A stretch of 64,000 nt of DNA from Piscicola geometra. Taxonomy: Eukaryota > Annelida > Clitellata > Hirudinida > Piscicolidae. Made by a program: the position numbers and the translations under genes. This document shows positions 1 to 10,249 of the stretch, piece after piece. The stretch spans positions 4,856,704 through 4,920,703 of the forward strand of contig OX030968.1 in NCBI GenBank assembly GCA_943735955.1. Reading direction: 5' to 3'. Each line of letters starts with the position of its first letter. Positions within the stretch are counted from its first letter, which is position 1. The notes under the pieces were generated by a model. The model was given only the letters and a program-made list of their open reading frames with translations. It had not been told where the DNA came from and searched no databases.

Positions 1-287
1 CATCCTTCTGTTTTTGTTTTGTCTCTTCCCCCTTAGTAGAAACTAAAGTGTGACAGGCCCATAAATTCCAGAACAGTAATTGAGAAGCTGGCTAGCGGAT
101 ATGTCCCCTGTCTCATACCAATCCCAAGCCTCCCAAAGCAAACCTTCAACAGAAAGTTTTCTGTCTCCGGATACGAGAGAGTTGACCTTCCATTATAAAA
201 GTGCAATTTTCAGGGACTAAAAGAGCTTCCTGATATAATAAAGAAATTAACAAATAAAAAGGTAGGTTAGATTTTTCGGCTTTTCGA

Positions 288-900
288 TTAATGCCAGCCT
301 TCAAGGTCATTATTGGTACGAACACATTGGCGATATACCGATATGTTCACTACCGACCAGAGGCTGCTGCTAAGCCAATTAGTAAAAATATAAGAAAAAT
401 AAGTTTGAAGTAAAGGAGTTTCTGCTCTTTGGCGAAGTTCTAAAAAAGATGAGAGGATCTGATCGGCAGAAAGAAAAGAAAGAGCAAAAGTTTTCCGCAA
501 AAAAGAATAAGTTTCACCCTCTTCAAGATAGTCAGATGTGAGGCCAGTCTTTTGGGTCTTCCTCAACAAAGCCTGACACAAATGAAAGACACAACCCTTA
601 AATACGGCCAGAGGAAAGACTTCAAAGTCTAATACAATAGTGTGTACTTTCCTCTGGGTCAGCAAGGAATTCAATTTTTCTAAAACCTGAAGGAATCTTA
701 CAATAAACTTTTTAAACCGTAAATACATTTTATCAGCATTAAAATATTGAAACGTATATAATGTTAAAGTAAAGAGTTAAAAATAAAAAAAGATATTAAT
801 ACCATTCTGTAGTCCTGACTCTTGCCCGTCATCAAAACTAAGCACAACGGAAGCTGCTTCACGTTGCCTCCGAACCTAGATACATGTTTCTGGGGCAATA
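288..900 (-). pseudogene. MULE transposase C-terminal remnant (R1)
   Basis: The minus strand reads DFE, then a KGCVFHLCQALLRK segment (the G-C-x-F-H/x-x-Q-A pattern of MULE transposases), and closes with RTNNDLEGWH, the conserved segment around the last catalytic acidic residue. An upstream exon-like piece at about 810-895 reads KQLPLCLVLM...QDY, the usual MULE segment between the first and second catalytic acids. The piece around the second D is shortened: the 33.7-kb copy has DFEAGLWVALRQVFPLAVF, while this copy goes directly from DFE to VFPLAVF. This is a dead fragment, because the first catalytic D region and the N-terminus are not contiguous. Confidence 0.7.
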
Positions 901-1204
901 ATGATCATGGTGATGTGGGTGAGGGTAATTACATAACAAGTTATTTTCCATGAAAATATCTTCTTGAAGACTTTTTATCCAATTCTACTTTTTAAAAATA
1001 AGTTTGTCAAGTATTGCGAATATATTAAATTATTTTAGTCCGTTTGACAGTTATTCTGAAAGAATAATAATTTAATATATTCGCAATACGTGAAAAACTT
1101 ATTTTAACAAGGTAGAATTGGATGAAAAGTCTTCAAGAAGAGATTTTCATGGAAAAACATTTTGTGTAATTAACCTCACCCACATCACCATGATCATCAT
1201 TGCC
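894..1204. repeat. Long inverted repeat (foldback), copy 1
   Basis: Two arms of about 140-150 bp (roughly 894-1040 and 1063-1204) are near-perfect reverse complements. For example, cttcttgaagacttttt on the left is mirrored by the matching complement near 1126-1145, and gatgatcatggtgatgtggg pairs with its complement at 1180-1204. The loop is only about 20 bp. The same structure occurs at 9402-9712 and 34245-34555. It could be two MITE copies head-to-head or an internal foldback of R1. Confidence 0.85.
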
Positions 1205-2465
1205 ACAGAAACTTTGTCTTTACCAATAAAAAATTCTATCATCACCACAGTACCAAAATTCCTACTACAGCATCACCACATCATCTTCATAACTATAAAA
1301 CATAATCATTATTTTTCTTAATCTTCTTGCCATAAGTTTTAAGGCTGTGACAGGAGATAAATGAGAAGTTCTTGCCAGCACTGGAAATGTTGTTGTGGAA
1401 GGTTTTCTCTTTTTTGTCGCAGCACACCTGGTTCCCTGCGGCCATCTTGGTTTGCTGCTGTCATTCTATGACAAATAGAAGACATGAATAATCTGGAGGC
1501 TTCAGATTGAGCACTAGTGAAAAGCTTGCCAGCACCCACTGTCTATTTACTTCATTTTTGACATTCCACTAATTTATCCCATTATTTCAAATTTCCCATT
1601 TTCACAAATTCTAATGACTTCTAAATAATTCAATTATAGTATTGTAATATAATAGAGGTATGTTCAGATGATTGTTTGATTATTATTTAAAATAGTATTT
1701 GTAGTTCTATGTAGTTAGACTGAATTTTATTTTAAATATTAATAGATTAAGCCATTAAACCTATTGTCTTTATAATTACCGACCTTTGACTTAATACCTT
1801 TTTCGGAACAATAAGCCCCCCACATATCTTTCAGCCCCAGATGGTCCCCCGCTGGTCCAAATGTACTTCTTCTCACCATTATTCTCACCACTCTTTCCAC
1901 CACCGTTACGGTTTTGCAACCAAACTTTATACTGGAAATTGAATTCTGTCCTAGTGGCCCATTTTCTTCTTCCTATTTTCCTAGGTTATAGGTTTTTTAG
2001 TCTTGCACTGTATGTTCTTAGCCTCTGTGTGTTGAATGAGTTACTTCTTGTTAGTGAGTTGCGTCTATATCTCTATTTTAAATTATGCTTATCCATTTTT
2101 GATTAAATAATGATGATGATGATGATGACGGGGCTGCTGATGATGATTCCTCAACAGATCTCTCGACCAAGCGTGAGAGGACCACTTTACAAGGGCTGAC
2201 CAGTTTATTGTCTTGGTAGCACCTGATAAATCCCCCCACCCTCCTCCTGATCGACCTCCCCATTTTTTTTCTAATTCACCCTCGTTTTTGTCAAATTTAT
2301 TGCGTAAGCTATCTTCATTATTGAAGGAAATAATACTTTTGTGTGGATGATCTTTAAATTACTCCTATAAGGGTGAGAGATTAATGACTTGGTATACTGG
2401 AGATACTGAGTTTTCAAATTTAAACATAAAGATAAATTTTAAATATGATCCTAAATTTGATAACT

Positions 2466-2773
2466 GATTCTAAAAGATCTAAAAGCATGGCTAGCAAAAA
2501 TCAAATTAGTTTATTAACATATCAAATGAAACTATTAGAAATCAGTGAGACTAATAACATCAACAACAAAAATTCTATTTAATTTTATGATTTTAAGCAT
2601 GTTTATTTAGTATGCCTTTTCTCAACTGAAAACTATTCAAAGCAAGCCAAAAGACATAAAATTAAATCAATTTTTTTAATGCTATTAGTCTCGGTCATTT
2701 CTAATAGTTTTATTTGATATATTAATCAACTAATTTGAAGTTTGCTAGTCACGTTTTCAGATCTTTTAGAATC
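2466..2773. repeat. MITE-like foldback, copy 1
   Basis: Arms 2466-2589 and 2655-2773 are imperfect reverse complements over about 120 bp (gattctaaaagatct on the left, agatcttttagaatc on the right). The spacer is 65 bp and there is no coding capacity. Copies lie at 12927-13234 and 46314-46617, each directly downstream of the glycoprotein-like coding remnant (higher coordinates), so the foldback is part of the same repeated module. Right and left arms differ from each other at many bases, indicating age. Confidence 0.8.
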
Positions 2774-2830
2774 GTAGCTAAAACAGATTAGTTTTCAAGA
2801 CCAATCCGACTCTATTGTGGTCCTTCCTCT

Positions 2831-3200
2831 TTAAAACTTTGAGGCCTTGGGCTTACCGGCTACGCAACTCTTCCACGCGCACAAGATTCCCAAGATCAAC
2901 AGAGATCCGCCCATAATGACTGCCGTGGTGATCAGCGCTATCTTCAATCCCGTGAAATCCCACATCGGAAAATTTGATAGATCTTGGAGCTTCTTTTCTC
3001 GAATCTCCACTCCTTCTTCCACCTGACTGTTAGATAGTAATTTAATTGTAGGTGCTCCACTTTTCCAATGGGTTGAAGGGAAACGACCTCTAAATTGTAC
3101 ACGTTTTTTGTCACTTCGAGATCAGGAATAACTACTGATGGGGCCTCATACATCCCGTTCCACCCATTTGTCGCTCCATCCTGCTCCCCCATTGGAGAGC
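2831..3200 (-). pseudogene. Viral-type glycoprotein C-terminus with membrane anchor, copy 1
   Basis: The minus-strand reading ends in a short juxtamembrane segment, then a strongly hydrophobic stretch of about 25 residues (KIALITTAVIMGGSLLILGI), a Cys/Trp-containing turn and a basic tail. This is the layout of a type I membrane glycoprotein anchor. Upstream, about 60 residues match the 13.4-13.6 kb copy (APSVVIPDLEVTKN). The anchor and ectodomain parts lie in different frames, so the gene is broken. The likely source is an endogenised mononegavirus-type (chuvirus-like) or retroelement envelope, on the basis of the fuller copies at 13.3-14.5 and 52.2-53.1 kb. The family assignment is tentative. 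Confidence 0.45.
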
Positions 3201-3840
3201 TTACTATGTGAGGCAATAAATTTAAATTGTTATTATAAGCTTTGTGAACTGCATCCTTTTTCAGAGGCTGTCCAAATACGTCTTCTTTCATTGTGGTTTT
3301 GCTTTCTGGATGCTTTTGAATTTCAACAATCTTTTTTACAGCGTGCTGGAATGCAGGTGCCTCTATTATGTAATTAACGGATTGATTCAATAAAAGAAAC
3401 AAAATATGATTCCAATCTTTACCATCTCGAGAATGGATAGGTTGTGATAGTTCCCGTAAACAAGGTTCATATAAGGCCCTGTGAGGATTTTCCCAACCAA
3501 ACCAAGGGTCTGCAGTTGCACCATTGTCCTTGGTTCGTTGATTCCCTCCCACAGGGCCTTGGTTACATCATTCTTGGTGTAACTGCTGATACGAAAAAAT
3601 GACAAATGGTTTTAAAAAAGTACAGTAAATTTATGTAATTATTAAACAAAGAATCTTGAAATATACTTGATAAGGAATCCATGTAACAATTCTCTGTGCT
3701 GGAGGGCGACGCCTGCCATGTGGAAAAGGAGGTGCAGGCGGTTGCCGACGTAGCGTAGAAAGATCTCTGGAACGACTTTGTTTTCTGTCAGATAGGCCCT
3801 GAACGCTCCTGGTTCACATTTAAAGCTGTTTCTGAGAGAG
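3200..3840 (-). pseudogene. Transposon-like protein fragment, family unassigned, copy 1
   Basis: Minus-strand pieces read, in order: GAFRAYLTENKVVP...YVGNRLHLLFHMAG (about 3660-3830), VTKALWEGINEPRTMVQLQ followed by LGLVGKILTGP (about 3440-3600), then KKIVEIQKHPE...KEDVFGQPLKKDAVHKA (about 3220-3340). The GNR-x-x-LF...AG and ALGLV-x-K-x-TGP patterns resemble uncharacterised DDE/RNase H-type transposon-derived proteins, but the family cannot be named with confidence. The pieces are separated by frame breaks or introns. The 3' end runs directly into the glycoprotein C-terminus at 3180, producing a chimeric reading frame (2944-3552). Copies lie at 35.8-36.5 and 47.0-47.7 kb. Confidence 0.45.
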
Positions 3841-4057
3841 AAAAAAATCTATAATTCTGGGACATGTATAAATCAATATACAAATCATTTCAATTATTGG
3901 AACTTATAATATAAAGATAATTATAATCACCTGAGTTTTGATAAGTTGTACAGGAAAGAAACTGCTGTGCTATCCTTGTCTGTGAATCCTTAAATACCTG
4001 TGAATTGATCAAGAACTACTATTTAAACTGAATAAAAAATCTCGAGGTAATGATACC

Positions 4058-4400
4058 TTGACTGCACCTGTTGCAGGCCTCGAAAAGTTTTCCTTGCAAG
4101 GATTCATGGTCTGCGGACTGCTGCCTTCCACACAGTGCCTTCCATCCAGGTACTGCGGAAGTAGTTTTGGTACACTCGTTCATTTGAGTTTCTTTATCTC
4201 ATCGAACAATGACGGGATCTCCCTCTCTGGGATCAACGGAAGGCGAACAAGAGAGTACAGTCGGTGATTGCTAATATAGGCGCTTTTCAGCCCAAATTCT
4301 TTGATCTTCCGCCAGGTACCAGGTCTTGCTCTTCTTGAGCCTCTTGAGGTTGCAGTCAGTGGCAAATAGGTAGTGGACCTTGTTACCCACTGCCACATAC
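4058..4400 (-). pseudogene. MULE transposase fragment (family 1), copy 1
   Basis: The minus strand reads VHYLFATDCNLKRLK...TWYL, the MULE segment just before the first catalytic D. It then jumps into WRKIKEFGL...YISNHRLYSLVRLPLIP, which normally follows the second catalytic D and the GC-x-FHF-x-Q motif. The catalytic core between them is missing here but partly present in the paralogous copy at 48013-48300. The 3' part encodes a dimension of the C-terminal domain (SLFDEIKKL). The piece is an internally deleted remnant lying downstream of Penelope RT sequence in the same orientation. Confidence 0.65.
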
Positions 4401-4567
4401 TGTTAGTGAGTCGGTCTTTATCTGTTTGTGAATCGGGGTTTGTCTGGGAATTAAATTCAATCCAGTTGAATCGATCGTACCAAGCGATTCTGGTTTGGGA
4501 TCAGAGAGTGGGTTTGGAGAGGAGACGAGTTTTTTTATGAATAGGAAAAAAAATAATTTTGTATAAA

Positions 4568-5510
4568 ACATCTGAGAACTAGTTTTTCATCCAATATTGG
4601 AGTTATTATCTTGTTATTATGGAGAGTTAGTGTTAAATCTAAGAAATTGATGCTGGTGTTGCTCTATGTATATTCAAGTATAATTTCCTTGAGGACATTG
4701 GCTGTTTTGTTTATTATTATATCAAGGGTATTTCTGTTACAGATAATTAAAAGGTCGTCATTATACCTTTTGTATAGTATAGGATTGGTTTTTAAAATTA
4801 TGTTATCTATGTCATTCAGGTAGATGTTGGCTAAGGCAGGGGCCATGGAGATTCCCATTGCCAGGCCGTTCCCTGTTTGTAAGTCTGTACTTCGTATGTG
4901 AAGAAATTATTATTAAGTACTATTTTTAATAAGTCGATAATCAAATGATCAGGTCTGTTAGGTTCTGGGTATTTTTCAGTATTTTGGTGGTTTTTGCTAT
5001 AGTTTTTTTGTTGATCATATTAGTATATAGCGATGTGACATCCGCCGTGGCTAATACGAGATCCATGTTATCGTTATTTATTTTATTATTGGAGTTAAGC
5101 TCTTCGATGATTTCTATAAACTCAAAGCTGTCTTTCAGGTAACAGTTGTGTTTCTTCATTAGTGGTACTAGAAAGCTATTGATATATTTAGTGATATTTG
5201 TTGTTTCCGTATTGGTGTTGGTAATGATCGGTCTGCCTGGGGGATGGATCCGTTCCATTTAGACTTTTCTTTATGGATCTTCGGAAAAAGATAAAACTTC
5301 CTTGTTTTGAAGGGTGATCTGTTATTTAAAAGAGTATTATTTATCTTACGTTTGTTCAAGGTATCTTTAATTAGTTTATTTGTTTTATAATACTCGCTAG
5401 GGTTAGATGTTGCATAGAAGGCTCTGACTGATAGTCGCTTTTGTGCTTCTGTGTTATAGTCTGTATAGTTTTGAATGACAAAAATGTCATTTTTATCTGC
5501 TTTTTTTATG
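4568..5510 (-). pseudogene. Penelope-like element RT fragment (PLE1), copy 1
   Basis: On the minus strand the order is FYLFPKIHKEKSKWNG, then GRPIITNTNTETTNITKYIN...LVPLMKKHNCYLKDSFEFI, then LVLATADVTSLYTN, then GISMAPALANIYL and finally YKRYNDDLLII. This order, and the motifs PKIHK, GRPII, DVTSLYTN, GISMAPALANIYL and x-x-DD, are those of Penelope-like reverse transcriptases. Frame breaks near 4860-4940 and 5258 disable it. The 5' side is fused to LINE RT sequence at about 5511; the 3' GIY-YIG endonuclease expected in many Penelope elements is not seen. Copy 2 (48.3-48.85 kb) lacks the catalytic DD part. Confidence 0.75.
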
Positions 5511-6840
5511 TTCCAGACGTTAGGGTACAGCCTGCCAAAGGTGGAACTGGCTCTAGCAATCCTGACATTCACCTCGTCATCGATAGTGACACTCTGAGAT
5601 AGTGTATTGCCTAGGTAGGTGAACCGGTCCACTGTGTTGAGTTTATGTCCATTGACCGTGATGTTAGGCTCAACGTAGGGCTTTCCGGGTGCTGGCTGAT
5701 GAAGGACTTCAGTCTTCTTTGTGCTGATCGTCAGACCAAAGTTTGTGAGGCGCTGGAAAACAGATTTACGCTGCTTTGCATGTCGGCTTCTGAGACAGCG
5801 TTGAGGGCACAGTCATCAGCAAACAACAGGTCTCTGATGATGTCTGTCGTCACTTTGGTTTTTGCCGGGAGCCTCCGAAAGTTGAACAGTTTGCCATCTG
5901 TGCGGTACTTCAGATTGACACAAACCACCTCATCTCTGAAGGCATCGGTCAGCATGGCTGAAAACATAAGGCTAAACAGAGTTGGTGCCAAAACGCAGCC
6001 TTGCTTGACCCCGTTCGTGACTGGAAAAGGGTCCAATGATTCTCCACTGTCTTGGACTCTGGCTTGCATTCCATCGTGGAATTTTTTCACCAAGCCGATG
6101 AATTTCCTTGGACAACCATACTTGGCCATGATCTTCCATAGGCCCTCTCTACAGACGGTGTCGAAAGCCTTGGTGAGGTCCACATATGTAGAAAACAGGT
6201 CAGAGTTTTGCTCTTGACAGTTTTCTTGCAGCTGCCTGGCAGCAAAAACCATGTCGATGTTTCCACGTTTTTTTCGGAAACCACACTGACTTTCAGACAG
6301 GAGACCTTGGTCAAGGTGGGCTGTGAGGTGGTTTAGCAGGATTCTGGCGAATATCTTTCCTGCAATGAAAAGCAGTGATATGTCTCTGTGGTTGTCGCAG
6401 GCTTGTCTACTTCCTTTCCGCTTGTAGAGATGTATGATGGAAGCATCTTTAAATTCCTGCGGAATCGTTTCTTTCTCCCACATCAATAGGTACAACTGGT
6501 GGAGTCTTTTCATCAGGGCTGGTCCCCCCTCTTTGTAGACCTCAACTGGTATAGCGTCTGAACCAGGTGCTTTGCCACTGGAAAGAAGACGAATTGCTTC
6601 CTGGGTCTCGTGCAAGGTTGGAGGATCATCCAGTGCTTCGTTGGTGGGCACTTGGGGAAGACGATTGATGGCTTCGACGTTGATGTTGGAAGGGCAATTG
6701 AGGACGTTGTCGAAGTGTTCGACCCATCTCTCCAAGGTCTTCTCTTTGTCAGTAATGAGAGTGTAACCATCGGCGCTAAGGAGGGGATATGAGCCAGAAG
6801 ACGTGGGGCCATAAACTTCTTTCAAGGCGTTATACATTTT
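5511..6840 (-). pseudogene. LINE (non-LTR retrotransposon) reverse transcriptase, copy 1
   Basis: A long minus-strand frame from 6837 to 5731 (368 residues) contains the complete RT order. It has PGSDAIPVEVYK, the fingers segment NHRDISLLFIAGKIFARILL, SQCGFRKKRG, TYVDLTKAFDTVCREGLW (first catalytic D), FPVTNGVKQGCVLAPTLFS, and DLLFADDCAL (FADD box). After a frameshift near 5735 the thumb continues as YVEPNITVNG and FTYLGNTLSQSVTIDDEVN to about 5511, where it fuses to Penelope sequence. The endonuclease domain is absent, so the element is 5'-truncated near 6870 at an AT-rich palindrome. Two other copies are at 48.85-49.52 kb (internally deleted) and 58.8-60.15 kb (with the 3' tail). Confidence 0.85.
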
Positions 6841-6935
6841 TTTGTGGTCTTTCTTGCTCGGATAAATATATATAGTCTATATACAGTATAATAGACTATA
6901 TAAAGTATATTCCAAATAGACTATAGAATCGACAA
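6841..6935. repeat. AT-rich palindromic cluster at the LINE 5' boundary
   Basis: Overlapping inverted motifs built on tagactatata and tatatagtcta occupy about 6865-6930. The same cluster is at 49545-49605, and a related one is at 26885-26930. It may be a remnant of an AT-rich foldback element marking the truncation point of the LINE. No gene is present. Confidence 0.5.
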
Positions 6936-7918
6936 AATGTTAGTTCTTTGGACATCATTAATTCTTTCGCAAATGTTTGAACTAATTTAAGTTCTTTTAA
7001 ATCGGCAAGAGTTTTGGGACAACTATCTGAACAAGGTGTTTTCATTACAACACCAACTCAGCCTGCAATATACAAGGCAAGGCATAAGGCATCTGTTGGA
7101 GAATCACAGGAAACACAGCAGAACTTTGAAGAAAGTCATAAGAGAAAAATTTGGATCTGCACTTTGACAGTTAAAATTAACAAAAAAGTTGTTTAAAAAA
7201 ATCAGCATCGTGAAGTTCATCTAGCAGCACTAACTCTTGGTGAGGGAGGAGCTTCAATAATATGGAATAACCGGAGTGTTAGAACAATAGCATTTGTGGG
7301 AAAGTATTGAAGTTGTAATCTGTGATACCACAAGTGTCAACACTGGAGTGAAAATGAAGTTGTTAATCTAATCCCAAAAAAAGTATGTTGTGAATGCTAA
7401 TCTCGTTCCAGAAGCAGAATTTATTTTTTCAGGTGGGTGGGTGGAGTGGCTAATAATTATGACAACAAAAATTCAAGTTTCATAACAAATTTTTTTCTTT
7501 TTAACAATTAAAAATTATGTCTCAAAAATTCTTCAACAAATTAATTTATATTATAAGATTAAAACATATGTATAGACCGAAGATATATATGAAAAAACAT
7601 CTGAAACAATTATTGTGATAAAACAATTTTTTCTCACAAAATTCCCATCATACCAAAATCTTTAACGCACATGTCATTTTTTGAACCGATGAGCAAAAAA
7701 GTAATATTCAATAAAAAATTTCAATAAAATACCATATCTCCAGCCGGGACTAGTGAACTAAATCAACAACTATTTGCACATTTAGCACTTCAGAAGTGAA
7801 GCTATCCAGCTTAAAAGAGAACACAAAACCAAGATCACTTGGCAAGAGAACTTCGTTATCATTAATTTGTCATTTAAATAATAGGATATAATAGAATGTA
7901 ATATAATTTTTGTTGTCA
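6936..7918. other. Non-coding stretch, duplicated at 49.61-50.59 kb
   Basis: No supported gene is seen. The sequence is AT-rich with a GC-richer patch (7000-7300) that looks like decayed transposon coding sequence with many stops. It aligns almost base for base with 49610-50590, apart from a 10-bp difference near 7141 (agagaaaaat absent in copy 2). Confidence 0.6.
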
Positions 7919-8101
7919 ATGCCCCTTCACAAACGAAGTGGCAAACTCAAGATAGCAAGTGAACTGAGAAGGGAAAGCTTGAAGAAGCATTCACGACGTG
8001 CAAATCAGCGCGACACCATGACGATGAAGGTGGCGCAAAGGCACCCAGTCACGAAAGCCTTTGCAGCGAAGAATGAAGATTGTATTTATCGAATCAAATA
8101 A
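7919..8101 (+). CDS. Small basic ORF of unknown function, copy 1
   Basis: A 60-codon frame starts at the ATG at 7919 and ends at TAA 8099-8101. The product is rich in Lys, Arg and His, with no signal peptide or membrane segment, and no family is recognised. It is less AT-rich than its surroundings. Compared with the paralogous frame at 50591-50773, two base differences were noticed and both are silent (AGT/AGC for Ser, GCA/GCG for Ala). That is the only positive evidence for coding. It is followed immediately by the 24-bp tandem array, which begins inside its last codons. It may equally be a fragment of a transposon ORF. Confidence 0.3.
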   Translation: MPLHKRSGKLKIASELRRESLKKHSRRANQRDTMTMKVAQRHPVTKAFAAKNEDCIYRIK

Positions 8102-8282
8102 ATGTCAGAAATTTATGACAAATAAATGTCAAAAATTTATGACAAATAAATGTCAGAAATTTATGACAAATAAATGTCAGAAATTTATGACAAATAAATG
8201 TCAGAAATTTATGACAAATAAATGTCAGAAATTTAATTCAAATAAATGTCAAAAATAAAATACAAATAAATGTCAGAAATTG
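8092..8282. repeat. 24-bp tandem repeat array, copy 1
   Basis: About eight direct copies of a unit equivalent to aataaatgtcagaaatttatgaca, with point variants. The corresponding array is at 50764-50952. The unit contains AATAAA in every copy. It is a minisatellite attached to the end of the preceding repeated block. Confidence 0.9.
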
Positions 8283-8335
8283 ACTTTGAAACTGGGTTGT
8301 GCTGTGGAAGCAGTGGACAGGTTCTAAAAAGTGAA

Positions 8336-8560
8336 ACTAAAGAGAAAAATAACGGAAGGATACTCAAATGGATGAAACAAAAACAAAAGGATACTCAAAA
8401 AGGTAGAAACTAAAGGAGAATGGAAGAAACAAAAACAAATGGATATACCTTTTTGAGGATCTTTTTGTTTTTGTTTCGTCCATTCTTCCTTAGTTTCTAC
8501 CTTTTTGAGTATCCTTCTGTTTTTGTTTTGTCTCTTCCCCCTTAGTAGAAACTAAAGTGT
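8336..8560. repeat. About 50-bp units in inverted and direct array at R1 boundary
   Basis: A unit containing ggatactcaaa...acaaaaacaaaagga is followed by inverted and direct copies built around ttttgagtatcctt, tttgtttttgtttcgtccat and tccttagtttctacc. This makes a large potential hairpin followed by tandem direct copies. Equivalent arrays precede R1 at 33170-33370 and 51010-51320, with different unit numbers. The array therefore looks like the subterminal or terminal repeat of R1. Confidence 0.75.
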
Positions 8561-8793
8561 GACAGGTCCATAAATTCCAGAACAGTAATTGAGAAGCTGG
8601 CTAGCTGATGTGTTCCCTGTCTCATACCAATCCCAAGCCTCCCAAAGCAAACCTTCAACAGAAAGTTTTCTGCCTCCGGATACGAGAGTTTACCTTCCCT
8701 TATAAAAGTGCAATTTTCAGGGACTAATAGAGCTCCTGATATAATAAAGAAATAAAAAAATAAAAAGGTAGGTTAGATTTTCCGGCTTTTCGA

Positions 8794-9180
8794 TTAATGC
8801 CAGCCTTCAAGGTCATTATTGGTACGAACACATCGACGATATACCGATATGTTCACTACCGACCAGAGGCTGCTGCTAAGCCAATTAGTAAAAATATAAG
8901 AAAAATAAGTTTGAAGTGAAGGAGTTTCTGCTCTTTGGCGATGTTCTAAAAAAGATGAGAGGATCTGATCGGCAGAAAGTAAAGAAAGAGCAAAAGTTTT
9001 CCGCAAAAGAGAATAAGTTTCACCCTCTTCAAGATAGTCAGATGTGAGGCTAGTCTTTTGGGTCTTCCTCAACAAAGCCTGACAAAAATGAAAGACACAA
9101 CCCTTAAATACGGTCATAGGAAAGACTTCAAAGTCTAATACAATATTGTGTACTCTCCTCTGGGTCAGCAAGGAATTCAC
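8794..9180 (-). pseudogene. MULE transposase C-terminal remnant (R1 copy 2)
   Basis: An open minus-strand frame of 128 residues has VLDFEVFPMTVFKGCVFHF (second catalytic D plus the GC-x-FHF motif) and ends with RTNNDLEGWH. It aligns with 288-728 and 33708-34013. The upstream parts (about 9300-9390) repeat the KQLPLCLVLM segment in another exon or frame. No full-length transposase can be traced. Confidence 0.65.
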
Positions 9181-9401
9181 TTTTTCTAAAACCTGAAGGA
9201 ACCTTAAAATAAACTTTTTAAACCGTAAATATATTTTATCAGCATTAAAATATTGAAAACGTATATAATGTTAAAGTAAAGTCTTAAAAATGAAAAAAAG
9301 ATATTAATACCATTCTGTAGTCCTGACTCTTGCCCGTCATCAAAACTAAGCACAACGGAAGCTGCTTCACGTTGCCTCCGAACCTAGATACATGTTTCTG
9401 G

Positions 9402-9712
9402 GGCAATAATGATCATGGTGATGTGGGTGAGGTTAATTACATAACAAGTTATTTTCCATGAAAATCTCTTCTTTAAGACTTTTTATCCAATTCTACTTTT
9501 TTAAAATAAGTTTGTCAAGTATTGCGAATATATTAAATTATTTTAGTCCGTTTGACAGTTATTCTGAAAAAATAATAATTTAATATATTCGCAATACGTG
9601 AAAAACTTCTTTTAAAAAGGTAGAATTGGATGAAAAGTCTTCAAGAAGAGATTTTCATAGAGAAAATTTTGGTGTAATTAACCTCACCCACATCACCATG
9701 ATCATCATTGCC
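9402..9712. repeat. Long inverted repeat (foldback), copy 2
   Basis: This has the same architecture as 894-1204: about 145-bp arms flanking a loop of about 20 bp (tagtccgtttgacagttatt). Arm sequences match copy 1 with scattered substitutions and short indels. Confidence 0.85.
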
Positions 9713-10249
9713 ACAGAAACACTGTCTTTACCAATACAAAATTCTATCATCACCACAGTACCAACATTCCTACTACAGCATCAACACATCATCTTCATAA
9801 CCACAAAAAAAATCATTATTTTTCCTAATCTTCTTGCCATTAGTTTTGAGGCTGTGACAGGAGGTGAATGAGAAGTTCTTGCCAGCACTGGAACTGTTGT
9901 TGTGGAAGGTTCTCTTTTTTGTCGCAGCACAACTGGTTCCCTGCGGCCATCTTGGTTTGCTGCTGTCATTCTATAACAAATAGAAGAAATGAATAATCTG
10001 GAGGCTTCAGATTGAGCACTAGTGAAAAGCTTGCCAGCACCCACTGTCTACTTACTTCATTTTTGACATTTCACTTATCCCATTATTTCAAATTTCCCAT
10101 TTTCACAAATTCTAATGACGTCTAAATAATTCAATTATAGTATTGTACTATAATAGAGGTATGTTCAGATGATTGTTTGATTATTATTTAAAATATTATT
10201 ATTTAAAATAGTATTTGTAGTTCTATGTAGTTGAATTTTATTTTAAATA

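Larger units (their letters stand above)
1..2285. mobile_element. R1 composite transposon repeat, copy 1
   Basis: This block recurs at 8.5-10.8 kb and 33.3-35.3 kb, and truncated at 51.3-51.8 kb, with nearly the same order of parts. On the minus strand it carries a MULE-like transposase remnant (288-900). A 310-bp foldback (894-1204) follows, then an unrecognised coding-like stretch (1339-1539), then an exon-like stretch near 1780-1930 that matches the protein fragment at 10250-10486. Frames are broken and no complete gene survives. The window starts inside the element, so its true end is not seen here. Classification as a decayed MULE-type element rests only on the transposase piece. Confidence 0.7.

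Noticed and set aside
5690..5720. Another CUGAUGA on the plus strand
   Set aside because: It lies within LINE RT coding sequence and has no stem II followed by GAAA.
5645..6217. Plus-strand ORF of 190 codons
   Set aside because: It is a shadow of the minus-strand LINE RT, whose motifs are unmistakable.
8092..8282. Regular direct repeats resembling a CRISPR array
   Set aside because: Units are contiguous 24-bp tandem copies without unique spacers, in a eukaryotic transposon-rich context. It is a minisatellite.
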